From Rhodospirillales bacterium URHD0017 (lineage in GTDB: Bacteria > Pseudomonadota > Alphaproteobacteria > Reyranellales > Reyranellaceae), in contig FODP01000027.1 in assembly GCA_900110395.1 (NCBI GenBank), positions 1 to 64,000 on the forward strand: a DNA stretch of 64,000 nt, given 5' to 3'. Under the pieces are notes generated by a model. The model was not told the DNA's origin. It did not search any database and worked only from the letters and a program-made list of their open reading frames with translations. This document shows positions 1 through 9,095 of this stretch, piece after piece. Both the position numbers and the translations under genes were made by a program. Numbering within the stretch: the first letter of the stretch is position 1; the number at the start of each line of letters is the position of its first letter.

Positions 1-220
1 CCAGGATCGCCGGATCGATCGCCGGACGGCCGCTCGACGACACCGTCGTCTGCACCCGGCCGTACAGCTCCGACAGGTCCAACTCCTCGACGTAGTCCCA
101 CACCTGGCGTGCCCGATGTTCGAACGACAGAAGATCGTCCAGACTGCTCTGTTGGAACTCGATCTGCGTCCGCACCGCCGTCTCCAGACGCAAGCCGGCC
201 GGTCTGCCCTTTGCCATCAT
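1..220 (-). CDS. transposase, N-terminal part (IS1182/IS5-like), cut by window edge
   Basis: Open minus-strand frame from ATG at 220 (a second ATG directly follows) to the window edge, about 73 residues. The end of the visible part reads GRPAIDPAIL, which resembles the start of the DUF772 transposase N-terminal domain of IS1182/IS5-type elements, where a GRP-x-I/x-P motif precedes the helical region. The DDE catalytic domain would lie outside the window. Family assignment rests on this short stretch only, so whether the copy is intact cannot be judged. Confidence 0.6.
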   Translation of the reverse strand, partial: MMAKGRPAGLRLETAVRTQIEFQQSSLDDLLSFEHRARQVWDYVEELDLSELYGRVQTTVSSSGRPAIDPAIL

Positions 221-321
221 GACCTCGCTGAACTGTCCTACAGATCAGCGAATCAAAACTTCCGCCCCCTTGCCAGTGGTTTCTTCACAACCTCTCCAGT
301 GGCGCGTCTTCGGGCCTCTGG

Positions 322-360
322 ATGAGCGCCACGGAGTGGCGCGCTCCCGGCAAAGACTAC
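322..360. repeat. GC palindromic repeat, single copy (same family as 63738-63848)
   Basis: The segment contains GCGCCAC-GGA-GTGGCGC and differs by one base from the right arm of the inverted repeat at 63816-63848; the following GACTAC is shared too. Its TAG (read on the minus strand, 357-359) is the stop codon of the HD-domain gene, just as the copy near 63851 supplies the stop of the last gene in the window. Confidence 0.8.
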
Positions 361-1118
361 AGGTACTTCGCCGGCCTGATCATCGCCCGCCACATGTGCG
401 CGACCGGGCTGTTGTCGAAGCCCAGCCCCTGCTCGGGCTGCCGGAAGTGGCGGCCGATGACGTCGGTGAATTCTTCCAGCTCGACATGCACGTTGGGATC
501 GAACGAGTAGATGTCGTGCACGGTGATCATGCGGCCCGACATGTACCACTTGTGGTCCCGCATGCGCTTGTAATCCTCCTCCACGTAGGGATCGGGACGG
601 TAGTCGGCGCCGAACAGCGTGACGTACGACTGCGGATATTCGTAGCCGACCGATTCGTCGGCATAGAAGCGCAGCACCTGGTGGGCACGGATCGCCCAGG
701 TCACTTCCTCGTCGACATAGGGCTCGACCAGCTGGGCGCCCCAGTAGCCGTGATCGCCGCGGATGAAACCGGCGCCGGCGATGTCGTGCAGCAGGCAGGC
801 CAGCACCATCTTCTCCGGCAGGCCGCCCTTCACCGCATGGCGGGCGCTCTGCAGCAGATGCATCGAGGGGCCGAAGCGCAGCTTGAAGAAATCGATCAGC
901 GTCGGCTTCTCCGGCATCGCCGGCAGCCGCGGGTCGTCGCCCATCAGCACGCGCAGCTTCGGATTGGCCCTGATCATGGCGCCGGCGTTGGGCGGCGGGC
1001 TCATGTCGCCTTCGGCCATGGCGTGCAGGCGCGACTTGACGACGATGTAATCGAGCTCCTCCGCCATCTTGGCTTCGAGGGCATCGGCGCGTTGCGCCAC
1101 ACTCATGCTTGCGTTCAC
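357..1118 (-). CDS. HD-domain family protein
   Basis: About 253 residues. The GTG at 1118 is chosen because AGGAGAC lies 6-8 nt upstream; an ATG four codons later is the alternative, and the longer ATG reading has no ribosome site. The centre carries LLHDIAG preceded by a helix with H (ARHAVKGG), the pattern of HD metal-dependent phosphohydrolases such as those acting on inositol-like or nucleotide substrates. C-terminally a Y/W-rich region includes DHKWYMSGRM. No transmembrane segment is visible. The substrate is unknown. The stop codon sits inside a palindromic repeat. Confidence 0.6.
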   Translation of the reverse strand: MNASMSVAQRADALEAKMAEELDYIVVKSRLHAMAEGDMSPPPNAGAMIRANPKLRVLMGDDPRLPAMPEKPTLIDFFKLRFGPSMHLLQSARHAVKGGLPEKMVLACLLHDIAGAGFIRGDHGYWGAQLVEPYVDEEVTWAIRAHQVLRFYADESVGYEYPQSYVTLFGADYRPDPYVEEDYKRMRDHKWYMSGRMITVHDIYSFDPNVHVELEEFTDVIGRHFRQPEQGLGFDNSPVAHMWRAMIRPAKYL

Positions 1119-1197
1119 GGCACGTCTCCTCCGACGTTTCGCCAAGCCTAGCACGTGCTACGGTGGCCCGTCCCATTGCCAGACCGTGGAAGACCGC

Positions 1198-2262
1198 ATG
1201 CCCGCCTCGTATGAAACGCACCGCCGCCAGCTCGAATTGATCCTCCACGCCTGGGGCATGGCCCCGCCGGCAGCGGCCAGCACCGCCGAAATCATGAGCT
1301 GGGCCGACCTGCACGGCATCGACACCCACGGCATCTCGATGGTGCCGGTCTATGACCAGCGACGGCACGACGGCAAGATCGACATGAAGGCCGAGCCCGT
1401 TGTTTCACGGGAAACACCGGTCTCGGCGCTGGTCGACGGCCAGGGTGGCCTTGGCCACTCCAACGCCCGGCGCGCCATGGATCTCGCCATCGCCAAGGCC
1501 AGGACGTCGGGCATTGGCGTCGCCGTGGTGCGCAATTCGGCTCATTTCGGCGCCTGCGGCTTCTATGCGCTGATGGCGGTCGAGGCCGGCCTCATAGGCA
1601 TGGTCGCCACCTCGGCGAGCGGCATCCAGGTGGCGCCGACCTTCGGCGCCCAGGCGCGGCTCGGCACCGACCCGATCGCCTTCGCAGCACCAGGCCGGCC
1701 GGGCGAGCCGTTCCTGCTCGACATGGCAACGACCACCGTCGCCGCGGGAAAAATCCGCAACAAGGCCAACGAGAATTTGCCGACGCCTCTCGGCTGGCTG
1801 GTCACCGCCGAGGGCAAGCCCAGCACCGATCCGCGCGAGGTGAGCAAGGGCGGCTTCATGACGCCGCTCGGCGGCACGCCGGAGGGTAGCAGCCACAAGG
1901 GCTACGGCCTGTCGTCGATGGTGAACATCCTGTCGTCGGCGCTGAGCGGCGCCACCATGATCACCGACCCGATGCACACCAAGAGACCCGGCACGCAGGA
2001 CATCGGCCACTTCATGCTGGCGCTCGACCCCGGCATCTTCCGCGATCCCAAGGAGTTCCGCGACGACGTCGCCGCCTTCTGCGACACGCTGCGCGCCACC
2101 AAGCCCGCCGATCCCGATCGTCCCGTGATGGTGGCGGGCGAGCCCGAGCGGCGCATTGCGGCCCAGCGCCTCAAGACCGGCATTCCGGTCGGGCCCGGCT
2201 TGCTCGCCAAGGTGCGCGACGTCGCGCTCGCCTCGGGCGCGCCGTGGATCATGACGAACTGA
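1198..2262 (+). CDS. malate/L-lactate dehydrogenase family oxidoreductase (Ldh_2)
   Basis: 354 residues, the normal size of the Ldh_2/YlbC family, NAD(P)-dependent 2-hydroxyacid dehydrogenases with a non-Rossmann fold. Family features seen are the N-terminal DLHGIDTHGI segment, VRNSAHFGACGFY with the catalytic His, LGTDPIAFAAP, and the HKGYGLSSMVNIL motif. The ATG at 1198 fits the family N-terminus; the frame is open further upstream but that part is antisense to the HD gene. It diverges from the HD gene with an 80-bp gap and ends 3 bp before the convergent MFS gene. The exact hydroxyacid substrate cannot be read from sequence. Confidence 0.88.
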   Translation: MPASYETHRRQLELILHAWGMAPPAAASTAEIMSWADLHGIDTHGISMVPVYDQRRHDGKIDMKAEPVVSRETPVSALVDGQGGLGHSNARRAMDLAIAKARTSGIGVAVVRNSAHFGACGFYALMAVEAGLIGMVATSASGIQVAPTFGAQARLGTDPIAFAAPGRPGEPFLLDMATTTVAAGKIRNKANENLPTPLGWLVTAEGKPSTDPREVSKGGFMTPLGGTPEGSSHKGYGLSSMVNILSSALSGATMITDPMHTKRPGTQDIGHFMLALDPGIFRDPKEFRDDVAAFCDTLRATKPADPDRPVMVAGEPERRIAAQRLKTGIPVGPGLLAKVRDVALASGAPWIMTN

Positions 2263-2265
2263 CGT

Positions 2266-3789
2266 CTAGAGTTCGACGGCCTGCGGATCGCGCGCCTTGC
2301 GCGGCACCGTTCGCATCAGTGAAAAGGCGCCGGCGAGCACGCCGAGGACGCCGAGCATCAGGATGACGAGACGGCTGGCGAAGATCAGCGCTTCGGCCGA
2401 AGCGTTCACGGTGATGCCCTGCGCGCCGGGCGCGTCCGCGATGCCGAGCGCCAGCAAGGTCGAGGCGCCGGCGATGCCCGTGCTGATGCCGAGGTAGCGC
2501 ACGACGTTCAAGAGGCTGCCGGCCTCGCCGGTCAGCTCCTCGGGCGCCGTCGCCATGATGGCGCTGCTGTTGGGCGAGATGAAAAGCCCCTGCCCCGCGC
2601 CGAAGATCGCCAGCGCCAGCATGACCAGCGGCATGTTCGCCGCCTTGCCGTCGAGGTAGGCGTAGAGCACGGCGAGGCCCGCGACGCAGAGCGCCATGCC
2701 CGCCGCCGTCACGGTGCGCGCGCCGAAGCGGTCGTAGAGCATGCCGCCAATCGGCGCGAGCAGGCCAAGCATCACCGGTACAATCGAGAGTCGGAGGCCC
2801 GCTACGAGCTCGGAGTCCTGGTAGACGCGGACCAGCGCGAAGGGGATGAGGAAGAACACCCCGAACAGCGTGGCGTAGGACAGGAAGTTCGCGAGATTGC
2901 CGGTCAGGAAAGCGCGCTGGCGCAACAGCGCGAAGTCGATCAGCGGCGTGGCGGCACGCCGCTCGGCCAGCACGAACAGCACCAGGAGGACGACTGCGGC
3001 CGCGGCGCAGGCGATGAAGGCCGGCGATGTCGTGCCCCAGGCATGGCCCTCGTTCAGCAGCGCGATGATGGCCGTGAGCGCGGGCGCGATCAGCAATGCG
3101 CCGCGCCAGTCGAAACGGCCTCCGCTCTGCAGATGCCGGGTCTGCGGCAGCACGAACCAGCCGAGGATCAAGCCCAGGAGTCCGAACGGCACGTTGATCC
3201 AGAACGCCCAGTGCCAGCCCAGCGTATCGAGCACGAAGCCGCCCACTGCCGGCCCCACGCCGAGCCCGATCGCCTGCGCCGCCGACTGCAGGCCGAGCGC
3301 GCGGCCACGATGCTCGGGGCCTGCGGCGAGGACGACGATGGCGATGCTGTTGGCGGTCATCAGTGCGGCGCCGATCCCCTGGATGATGCGGAAGGCGATC
3401 AAGGTCGGCAGGTCCGGCGCAAAGCCGCAAAGGCCCGAGCCGATGACGAACAGCAGGAAGGCGCCGGTATAGAGCAGCTTGCGGCCGACCATGTCGGCCA
3501 GCCGGCCGAAGATCGGCATGAACGACGCCATGGTGAGGATGTATCCCACGGCCACCCAGCTCACGGTGCTGAGCGGCGCATGGAAGTCGCGCTCGAGCCC
3601 GGGCAGCAGCATCTGCGTCAGGCTGGCGTCGACCTGGCCCATGAAGGCGCCGATACATACCGTGCCGACGACGACCCAGGGATACCAGCTGAGGCGGGCG
3701 ATAGCCTGCAACGGCGGCGGCTCGTGGCCCGCGAGCAGGGCGCCGCGCAGCGCTGCAAACGAGGCCGGCCCGGGCTCCGCGCTCGGCAT
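2266..3789 (-). CDS. MFS transporter, DHA2 (EmrB/QacA-like) family
   Basis: 507 residues with about 14 hydrophobic segments, the size of DHA2 drug:H+ antiporters in the inner membrane. After the first helices comes the motif-A-like loop GRLADMVGRK, and a motif-C-type glycine-rich helix (GLGVGPAVGGF) follows. The ATG at 3789 overlaps the TGA of the upstream GMC oxidoreductase (ATGA), so the two are translationally coupled. The transported compound is unknown; the coupling suggests export or uptake of a compound related to the oxidoreductase substrate. Confidence 0.9.
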   Translation of the reverse strand: MPSAEPGPASFAALRGALLAGHEPPPLQAIARLSWYPWVVVGTVCIGAFMGQVDASLTQMLLPGLERDFHAPLSTVSWVAVGYILTMASFMPIFGRLADMVGRKLLYTGAFLLFVIGSGLCGFAPDLPTLIAFRIIQGIGAALMTANSIAIVVLAAGPEHRGRALGLQSAAQAIGLGVGPAVGGFVLDTLGWHWAFWINVPFGLLGLILGWFVLPQTRHLQSGGRFDWRGALLIAPALTAIIALLNEGHAWGTTSPAFIACAAAAVVLLVLFVLAERRAATPLIDFALLRQRAFLTGNLANFLSYATLFGVFFLIPFALVRVYQDSELVAGLRLSIVPVMLGLLAPIGGMLYDRFGARTVTAAGMALCVAGLAVLYAYLDGKAANMPLVMLALAIFGAGQGLFISPNSSAIMATAPEELTGEAGSLLNVVRYLGISTGIAGASTLLALGIADAPGAQGITVNASAEALIFASRLVILMLGVLGVLAGAFSLMRTVPRKARDPQAVEL

Positions 3790-5387
3790 CAGGCAGCGTC
3801 CTCCAGGACCATCGCCGCCGCCTTCTCGCCGATCATGATCGAGGGCGCGTTGGTGTTGCCCGAGGTGAGCGTCGGCATGATCGAGGCGTCGGCGACGCGC
3901 AGGCCCGCGATGCCGTGCACGCGCAGGCGGGAGTCGACCACGGCCTGGGCGTCCGAGCCCATCTTGCACGTGCCGACCGGATGATAGGTCGTCTCGGCGG
4001 CCTTCTTGACCCAGTCGAGGATCTCGTCGTCGCTGCGCCGATCGGGGCCGGGCGCGATCTCGGTGATCTGCAGGGACGCGAGTGCTGGCGCGTACATGAC
4101 CGAGCAGGCGATGCGCACGGCGCGCACGGTGAGCTCGGCATCGACCGGCGAGGACAGGAAGTTGAAGTTGATCGCGGGCGGCTTCTTCGCATCGGCCGAC
4201 ACGATATGGATGTGTCCCCGGCTCTCCGGGCGCATCGGGTGCGCGTAGCACGTCACGCCGGATTGACGGGCGATGCGCGGCCCCTTCGGCCCCGGCTCGG
4301 TCAGCATTGGCACCCAGCCCAGCAGCAGGTCGGGCGCAGTGAGGCCCTCGCGCGAGCGCACGAAGGCGCGGATCGGCGCGCCGACCATTGCCAGGAGCCC
4401 GTCGCCGACGAAGGCATAGCGCAGGGCCTGCTTCACCAGCCCGAGGCCGCGTCCGCGGTCGTTGAAGGTGATGCCCTTGGCGCCGATCGCCCAGCGCGTG
4501 CGCGGCGCGTAGTGGTCGCGCAGGTTCTCGCCGACGCCGGGCAGCGCATGTCGGACGTCGATGCCAAGAGCCCGCAGGCGATCCGGCTGGCCGATGCCCG
4601 ACAGCTCCAGGAGCTGCGGCGAGTTGATCGAGCCCGCGCTGACCACGACCTCGCGTGCCTGCGCCTCGCGCATGTCGCCGCCGACGCTGTAGCGCACACC
4701 GGTGCAGCGGGTGCCGTCGAGCACCAGGCCTTCGGTCAGGGCGCCGGTCTCGATGCGCAGATTTTTGCGCGACCGCACGGGATCGAGGTAGCAGCGCGCC
4801 GTGCTCATCCGCTGGCGCGAGGCGATGGTCGCCTGGCTCATGGCGATGCCGTCCTGCTCGGCGCCGTTATAATCGGGGTTGTGCCGGATGCCGACCTGGC
4901 CCGCCGCCTCGATCACGGCGGCGAACAGCGGATCGCGCGCATGCGGGTTGGTGACGCGCAGCGGGCCGTCGCGGCCGCGGAAGGCGTCGTCGCCCCCGCC
5001 TTCATAAGCCTCCATCTTCTTGAAGAACGGCAGGACGTCGCTGTAGCTCCAGCCGCGATTGCCCATCTGCGCCCAGGAATCGAAGTCCTGCGCCTGGCCG
5101 CGCACGAAGGCCTGGCCGTTGATGGCGCTCGAGCCGCCCAGCAGGCGTCCGCGTGGCACGGGAATGCGCCGGCCATTTGTGTTGGGGTCGGGCTCGGCGC
5201 TGTAGAGCCAGTTGGCCGCGGGGTTCGTGAGCAGCCGCGCATAGCCGATCGGGATGCGCGACCACGGATTGCCGGCGGGGCCCGCCTCGAGCAACAGCAC
5301 GCGGTTGCGTGAATCCGCCGATAGCCGGTTCGCCACCACCGCGCCGGCCGAGCCTGCGCCGACGACGATGTAGTCGTAGGTTTCCAC
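3789..5387 (-). CDS. GMC family FAD oxidoreductase (choline dehydrogenase-like)
   Basis: 532 residues. The GTG at 5387 is chosen because it places the FAD-binding GAGSAG at residues 10-15. GMC signature 1 appears as GRLLGGSSAINGQAF and signature 2 as GSINSPQLLELSGIG. The C-terminal catalytic region holds TYHPVGTCKMG with the active-site His, then NTNAPSIMIGE. Members oxidise alcohols to aldehydes or acids; similarity is to the BetA/alcohol dehydrogenase branch, but the substrate is not determinable. First gene of a coupled pair with the DHA2 transporter, divergent from the alpha/beta hydrolase operon. Confidence 0.93.
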   Translation of the reverse strand: METYDYIVVGAGSAGAVVANRLSADSRNRVLLLEAGPAGNPWSRIPIGYARLLTNPAANWLYSAEPDPNTNGRRIPVPRGRLLGGSSAINGQAFVRGQAQDFDSWAQMGNRGWSYSDVLPFFKKMEAYEGGGDDAFRGRDGPLRVTNPHARDPLFAAVIEAAGQVGIRHNPDYNGAEQDGIAMSQATIASRQRMSTARCYLDPVRSRKNLRIETGALTEGLVLDGTRCTGVRYSVGGDMREAQAREVVVSAGSINSPQLLELSGIGQPDRLRALGIDVRHALPGVGENLRDHYAPRTRWAIGAKGITFNDRGRGLGLVKQALRYAFVGDGLLAMVGAPIRAFVRSREGLTAPDLLLGWVPMLTEPGPKGPRIARQSGVTCYAHPMRPESRGHIHIVSADAKKPPAINFNFLSSPVDAELTVRAVRIACSVMYAPALASLQITEIAPGPDRRSDDEILDWVKKAAETTYHPVGTCKMGSDAQAVVDSRLRVHGIAGLRVADASIMPTLTSGNTNAPSIMIGEKAAAMVLEDAA

Positions 5388-5516
5388 GCCGCATCCTAGC
5401 GGCAGAGTCGTCCCGGGGGCCAGTTTCACGGGTCGGACTGAGGCACCATCATGCCTTGAAGTGCCGCGGCCATTGTCGGACGGTTGCCCCAACGCAAAAG
5501 CACGAGGAGCGCCTCC

Positions 5517-6407
5517 ATGACGGCAACCCAGCTCGACGGCCTCGTCACTCTCCTGCGCTCGCGCGCGGTGCCGCCGGAATACGACGTCGCGAAATCGCGC
5601 GAGCGGTTCGAGAAGACCGCCGCCTTCCTGGGCGGAACGCCCGACGCCAAGATCGAGAAGGTCGATGCCGGCGGCGTGCCGTCGGAATGGGTGATGGCGC
5701 CCGGCTGCGACACCGGACGGGCGATCCTCTACCTCCATGGCGGCGGCTACGCCATCGGCTCGCTCAACACGCACCGGCGGCTCGCCTACGACATATCCGC
5801 GGCGTCGGCGGCGAAGGTGCTGCTGATCGACTACCGGCTGGCGCCCGAGCACCCCTTCCCCGCCGCGGTCGACGACGCAGCGTCGGCCTGGCGCTGGCTG
5901 CTGCAGCAAGGCTTCGCCGCGAACCGGATGGCCATCGCCGGCGATTCGGCGGGTGGCGGACTGACCATCGCGACGCTGGTGAACCTGCGCGACAAGAAGC
6001 TCGGCCTGCCGGCCTGCGCCGTGGCGATCTCGCCCTGGGTCGATCTCGAAGGCGTCGGCAACAGCATGACGACACGGTCGGCGCAGGATCCCATGGTGCA
6101 AAAGGACGGCCTTTTGTGGATGGCCAAGATGTATCTCAACGGCAAGGATCCCAAGTCGCCGCTGGCCGCACCATTGCATGCCGACCTCAAGGGCCTGCCG
6201 CCCACGTTGGTGCAGGTCGGCACGGCCGAGACGCTGCTCGACGACGCGATTCGCATCGCCGAGAAGATGCATGCAGCGGGCGTCGACGCACGATTGGCGA
6301 TCTGGCCCAACCAGCTGCACGTCTTCCCCCTGTTCGCGCCTGTCCTCTCGGAGGGCCGCGACGGCTGCATCGAGATCGGCAACTTCATCCGCAGCAAGAC
6401 GGCTTAG
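5517..6407 (+). CDS. alpha/beta hydrolase, HSL (hormone-sensitive lipase) family esterase
   Basis: 296 residues. The ATG at 5517 is preceded by GAGGAG about 8 nt upstream. The oxyanion-hole motif HGGG is at 74-77 and the nucleophile elbow GDSAGG at 142-147 (Ser144). The acid is expected in TAETLLDD and the His in NQLHVFPLF. This is the carboxylesterase family IV architecture, a cytoplasmic enzyme acting on short-chain esters or lactones. First gene of a four-gene operon with the ThDP enzyme, amidohydrolase and acyl-CoA carboxylase; only 8 nt separate it from the next start. Confidence 0.9.
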   Translation: MTATQLDGLVTLLRSRAVPPEYDVAKSRERFEKTAAFLGGTPDAKIEKVDAGGVPSEWVMAPGCDTGRAILYLHGGGYAIGSLNTHRRLAYDISAASAAKVLLIDYRLAPEHPFPAAVDDAASAWRWLLQQGFAANRMAIAGDSAGGGLTIATLVNLRDKKLGLPACAVAISPWVDLEGVGNSMTTRSAQDPMVQKDGLLWMAKMYLNGKDPKSPLAAPLHADLKGLPPTLVQVGTAETLLDDAIRIAEKMHAAGVDARLAIWPNQLHVFPLFAPVLSEGRDGCIEIGNFIRSKTA

Positions 6408-6415
6408 GAGTATCC

Positions 6416-8035
6416 ATGCCACGCATGACCGGCGGCGACGCCATCGTCGATTCCCTGCTGCGGCATGGCATCGACACCATCTTCGGCCTGCCCGGCGTGC
6501 AGATGTACGGCCTGTTCGACGCCTTCGCGCGCAACGCCAACCGGCTGAAGGTGATCAACGCGCGGCATGAGCAGACCACGGCCTACATGGCGCTGGGCTA
6601 TGCCCAGTCGTCCGGCAAGCCCTCGGCCTTCACCGTGGTGCCGGGTCCGGGGGTCATGAACACGATGGGCGCGCTGACCACGGCGTGGGGTGTCAACGCG
6701 CCGGTGATGTGCATCACCGGCCAGGTGCCGAGCGCCATGATCGGCCGCGGCCGCGGGCAACTGCACGAGATGCCCGACCAGCTCGCCACCTTGAAGACGC
6801 TCTTGAAGTTCGCCGAACGCATAGAACATCCGACCGCCGCGCCGCAAGTCATGGCGCGCGCCTTCCAGGCAATGACGTCGGGCCGGCCCGGGCCGGTCGC
6901 CGTCGAGATGCCGTGGGACATGTTCCCCGCCACCGCCGATGTCACGCCGATCGATCCGCTCGGCAAACGCAAGAACCCCGAACCCGATCCCGACAAGATC
7001 GCCGCGTTGGCCAAGCTCGTAGACGCGGCCAAGGCGCCGATGATCTGGATCGGCGGCGGCGCGGTCGATGCCGGGCCGGAAATCCTGGCGCTGGCCGAGA
7101 AGATCGGCGCGCCAGTCGTGTCGTTCCGCATGGGCAAGGGCGTGGTCGATTCGCGCCATCCGCTGTCGCTGAACACCGTCGGCGGCTTCGAGCTGTGGGA
7201 CAAGACCGACCTTCTGATCGGCATCGGCACGCGCCTCGACACGCCGATCGCGCGCTGGGCGCCCGCGCCGGCCGGCCTCAAGACCGCGCGCATCGACCTC
7301 GATCCAGCCGAGCACCGCAGGCTTGGCGTGAACGTTGCGATCGTTGCCGACGCCGCTCAGGGCACGCGCGCGCTCGGCGCCGCCGTATCGCGCAAGGACG
7401 GCAAGGACTGGCGCGCGGCCATTGCCAGCGCCAAGGAAGCGGCACAAGCGGCGATCGCCAAGGCCGACCCGCAGTATTCCTACATGAAGGCGATCCGCGA
7501 CACGCTGCCCGACGACGGCATCGTCGTCGATGAGGTGACGCAGCTCGGCTATATCATCTGGTACGGCTATCCCGTGCACCAGCCACGCCGGCTGGTGAGC
7601 TCGGGCTTCTCCGGCACCTTGGGCTACGGCTTCCCGACGGCGCTCGGCGTCAAGGTGGCGAACCCCGACCGGCCGGTCGTGTCGGTGACCGGCGACGGCG
7701 GCTTCCTGTTCGGGGGCTCCGATCTGTCGACGGCCAAGCAGTTCGGCATCAACCTGGTGACCGTCCTGGTGAACAACGCCTCCTACGGCAACGTGAAGCG
7801 CGACCAGGAGCGGCTCTACGAAGGCCGTCACTCCGGCGCGGTGCTGCACAACCCCGACTTCCAGGCCTATGCCCGCTCGTTCGGCGTGCCGGCCTGGCGG
7901 GTCGAGACGGCAGACGCCTTCCGAGGTGCGCTGAAGGAGGCGCTGGCGGCCGATTCGCCGGCGATCGTCGAGGTCGTCTCGGACATCAACAAGGACTATC
8001 CACCCTACAAGTTCCATCAACCGAGGTTGCCCTGA
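6416..8035 (+). CDS. thiamine-diphosphate-dependent enzyme, acetolactate synthase-like
   Basis: 539 residues. GAG directly after the previous TAG serves as ribosome site for the ATG at 6416. The N-terminal PYR domain contains the activating Glu in RHEQ (E52), a central Rossmann-like domain follows, and the C-terminal PP domain has GDGG at 426-429 with NN at 453-454, the ThDP/Mg motif. The family includes acetolactate synthase, benzoylformate decarboxylase and oxalyl-CoA decarboxylase-like enzymes. With no regulatory subunit and a catabolic operon context, a decarboxylase or carboligase for a 2-oxo acid is more likely than branched-chain amino-acid synthesis. Confidence 0.9.
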   Translation: MPRMTGGDAIVDSLLRHGIDTIFGLPGVQMYGLFDAFARNANRLKVINARHEQTTAYMALGYAQSSGKPSAFTVVPGPGVMNTMGALTTAWGVNAPVMCITGQVPSAMIGRGRGQLHEMPDQLATLKTLLKFAERIEHPTAAPQVMARAFQAMTSGRPGPVAVEMPWDMFPATADVTPIDPLGKRKNPEPDPDKIAALAKLVDAAKAPMIWIGGGAVDAGPEILALAEKIGAPVVSFRMGKGVVDSRHPLSLNTVGGFELWDKTDLLIGIGTRLDTPIARWAPAPAGLKTARIDLDPAEHRRLGVNVAIVADAAQGTRALGAAVSRKDGKDWRAAIASAKEAAQAAIAKADPQYSYMKAIRDTLPDDGIVVDEVTQLGYIIWYGYPVHQPRRLVSSGFSGTLGYGFPTALGVKVANPDRPVVSVTGDGGFLFGGSDLSTAKQFGINLVTVLVNNASYGNVKRDQERLYEGRHSGAVLHNPDFQAYARSFGVPAWRVETADAFRGALKEALAADSPAIVEVVSDINKDYPPYKFHQPRLP

Positions 8036-9084
8036 TGGCCAACGCCCCCACCGTCGAGCGGCAACGCCGCGCCTACGTGCCCGACGACGCCTGGCTCGCC
8101 AAGCGGCCGAAGGAGCCGATCCTCGAGCCCGACCTGCCGATCATCGATCCGCACCATCACCTGTGGGACCACGCCAACCATCGCTATCTGCTGGACGAGC
8201 TGGTGGCCGACACCGGTACGGGCCACAACATCACGCACACGGTCTATATCGACTGCCGCTCGATGTACCGCGTCGACGGGCCGAAGGAGATGAGGCCGGT
8301 CGGCGAGACCGAGTTCGCGAACGGCGTCGCCGCCATGAGCGCCAGCGGCCTCTACGGCCCGACGCGGGCCTGCGCCGGCATCATCTCCTATGTCGACATG
8401 ACCCTGGGCGCGCGCGCCCGTGACGTGCTCGAGGCGCACGTCGCGGCGGGCAATGGCCGCTTCCGCGGCATCCGCCATTCCGGCGGCTGGGACCCCAGCC
8501 CCGACGTGCGCAATGCCCATACCAACCCGCCGCAGGGTCTCTACGCCCAAGCCGACTACCGCGCCGGCGTGGCCGAGCTCGGCAAGCTCGGCCTGACCTA
8601 CGAGGCCTGGCAATACCATCCGCAGGTGAAGGAAGTGACGGCGCTGGCCAAGGCCGTGCCCGGCACCACCATGATCCTGAACCATTGCGGCGGGCCGCTG
8701 GGCATCGGGCCGTATGCCGGCAAGACAGATGCGGTGTTCGCCTCCTGGAAGGCCGACATGACCGAGCTGGCGCGCTGCCCCAATGTCGTGGTGAAGCTCG
8801 GCGGGCTCGGCATGGATATCGGCCCGTTCGTCGAGCACATGAAACGCCCCGCCCCGCCTTCCTCGCAGGACGTCGCCGACGCCTGGGGACCATGGATCAA
8901 GACCTGCATCGACGCCTTCGGGGCCGACCGCTGCATGTTCGAGAGCAATTTCCCGGTGGACAAGATCTCGAACGGCTACGCCACGCTGTGGAACGCCTTC
9001 AAGCTGATGGCCAAGGGTGCTTCGGCGAGCGAAAAGACGGCGTTGTTCAGCGGCACGGCCAAGCGCGTGTACAAACTGCCCTAA
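8035..9084 (+). CDS. amidohydrolase family protein (TIM-barrel hydrolase, PDC hydrolase-like)
   Basis: 349 residues. The start overlaps the previous stop by one base (TGATG). The N-terminal IDPHHHLWD (His40-42) is the metal-binding signature of the Amidohydro_2 family, which includes 2-pyrone-4,6-dicarboxylate lactonase and decarboxylating enzymes. Later HCGGP and an ESNFPVDK segment carry the conserved His and Asp expected on later strands. Cytoplasmic. Third gene of the operon; it may hydrolyse a lactone or amide intermediate, but the substrate is not known. Confidence 0.9.
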   Translation: MANAPTVERQRRAYVPDDAWLAKRPKEPILEPDLPIIDPHHHLWDHANHRYLLDELVADTGTGHNITHTVYIDCRSMYRVDGPKEMRPVGETEFANGVAAMSASGLYGPTRACAGIISYVDMTLGARARDVLEAHVAAGNGRFRGIRHSGGWDPSPDVRNAHTNPPQGLYAQADYRAGVAELGKLGLTYEAWQYHPQVKEVTALAKAVPGTTMILNHCGGPLGIGPYAGKTDAVFASWKADMTELARCPNVVVKLGGLGMDIGPFVEHMKRPAPPSSQDVADAWGPWIKTCIDAFGADRCMFESNFPVDKISNGYATLWNAFKLMAKGASASEKTALFSGTAKRVYKLP

Positions 9085-9095
9085 CGAGGAATCCG

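Noticed and set aside
219..1151. 310-residue plus-strand open frame
   Set aside because: Antisense to the HD-domain gene, which has conserved motifs and a ribosome site; the plus reading is a GC-codon shadow with no family resemblance.
2249..5312. Long open frames antisense or out of frame to the MFS and GMC genes
   Set aside because: Arg/Ala/Pro-rich compositions typical of high-GC shadow frames; the MFS and GMC readings explain the region.
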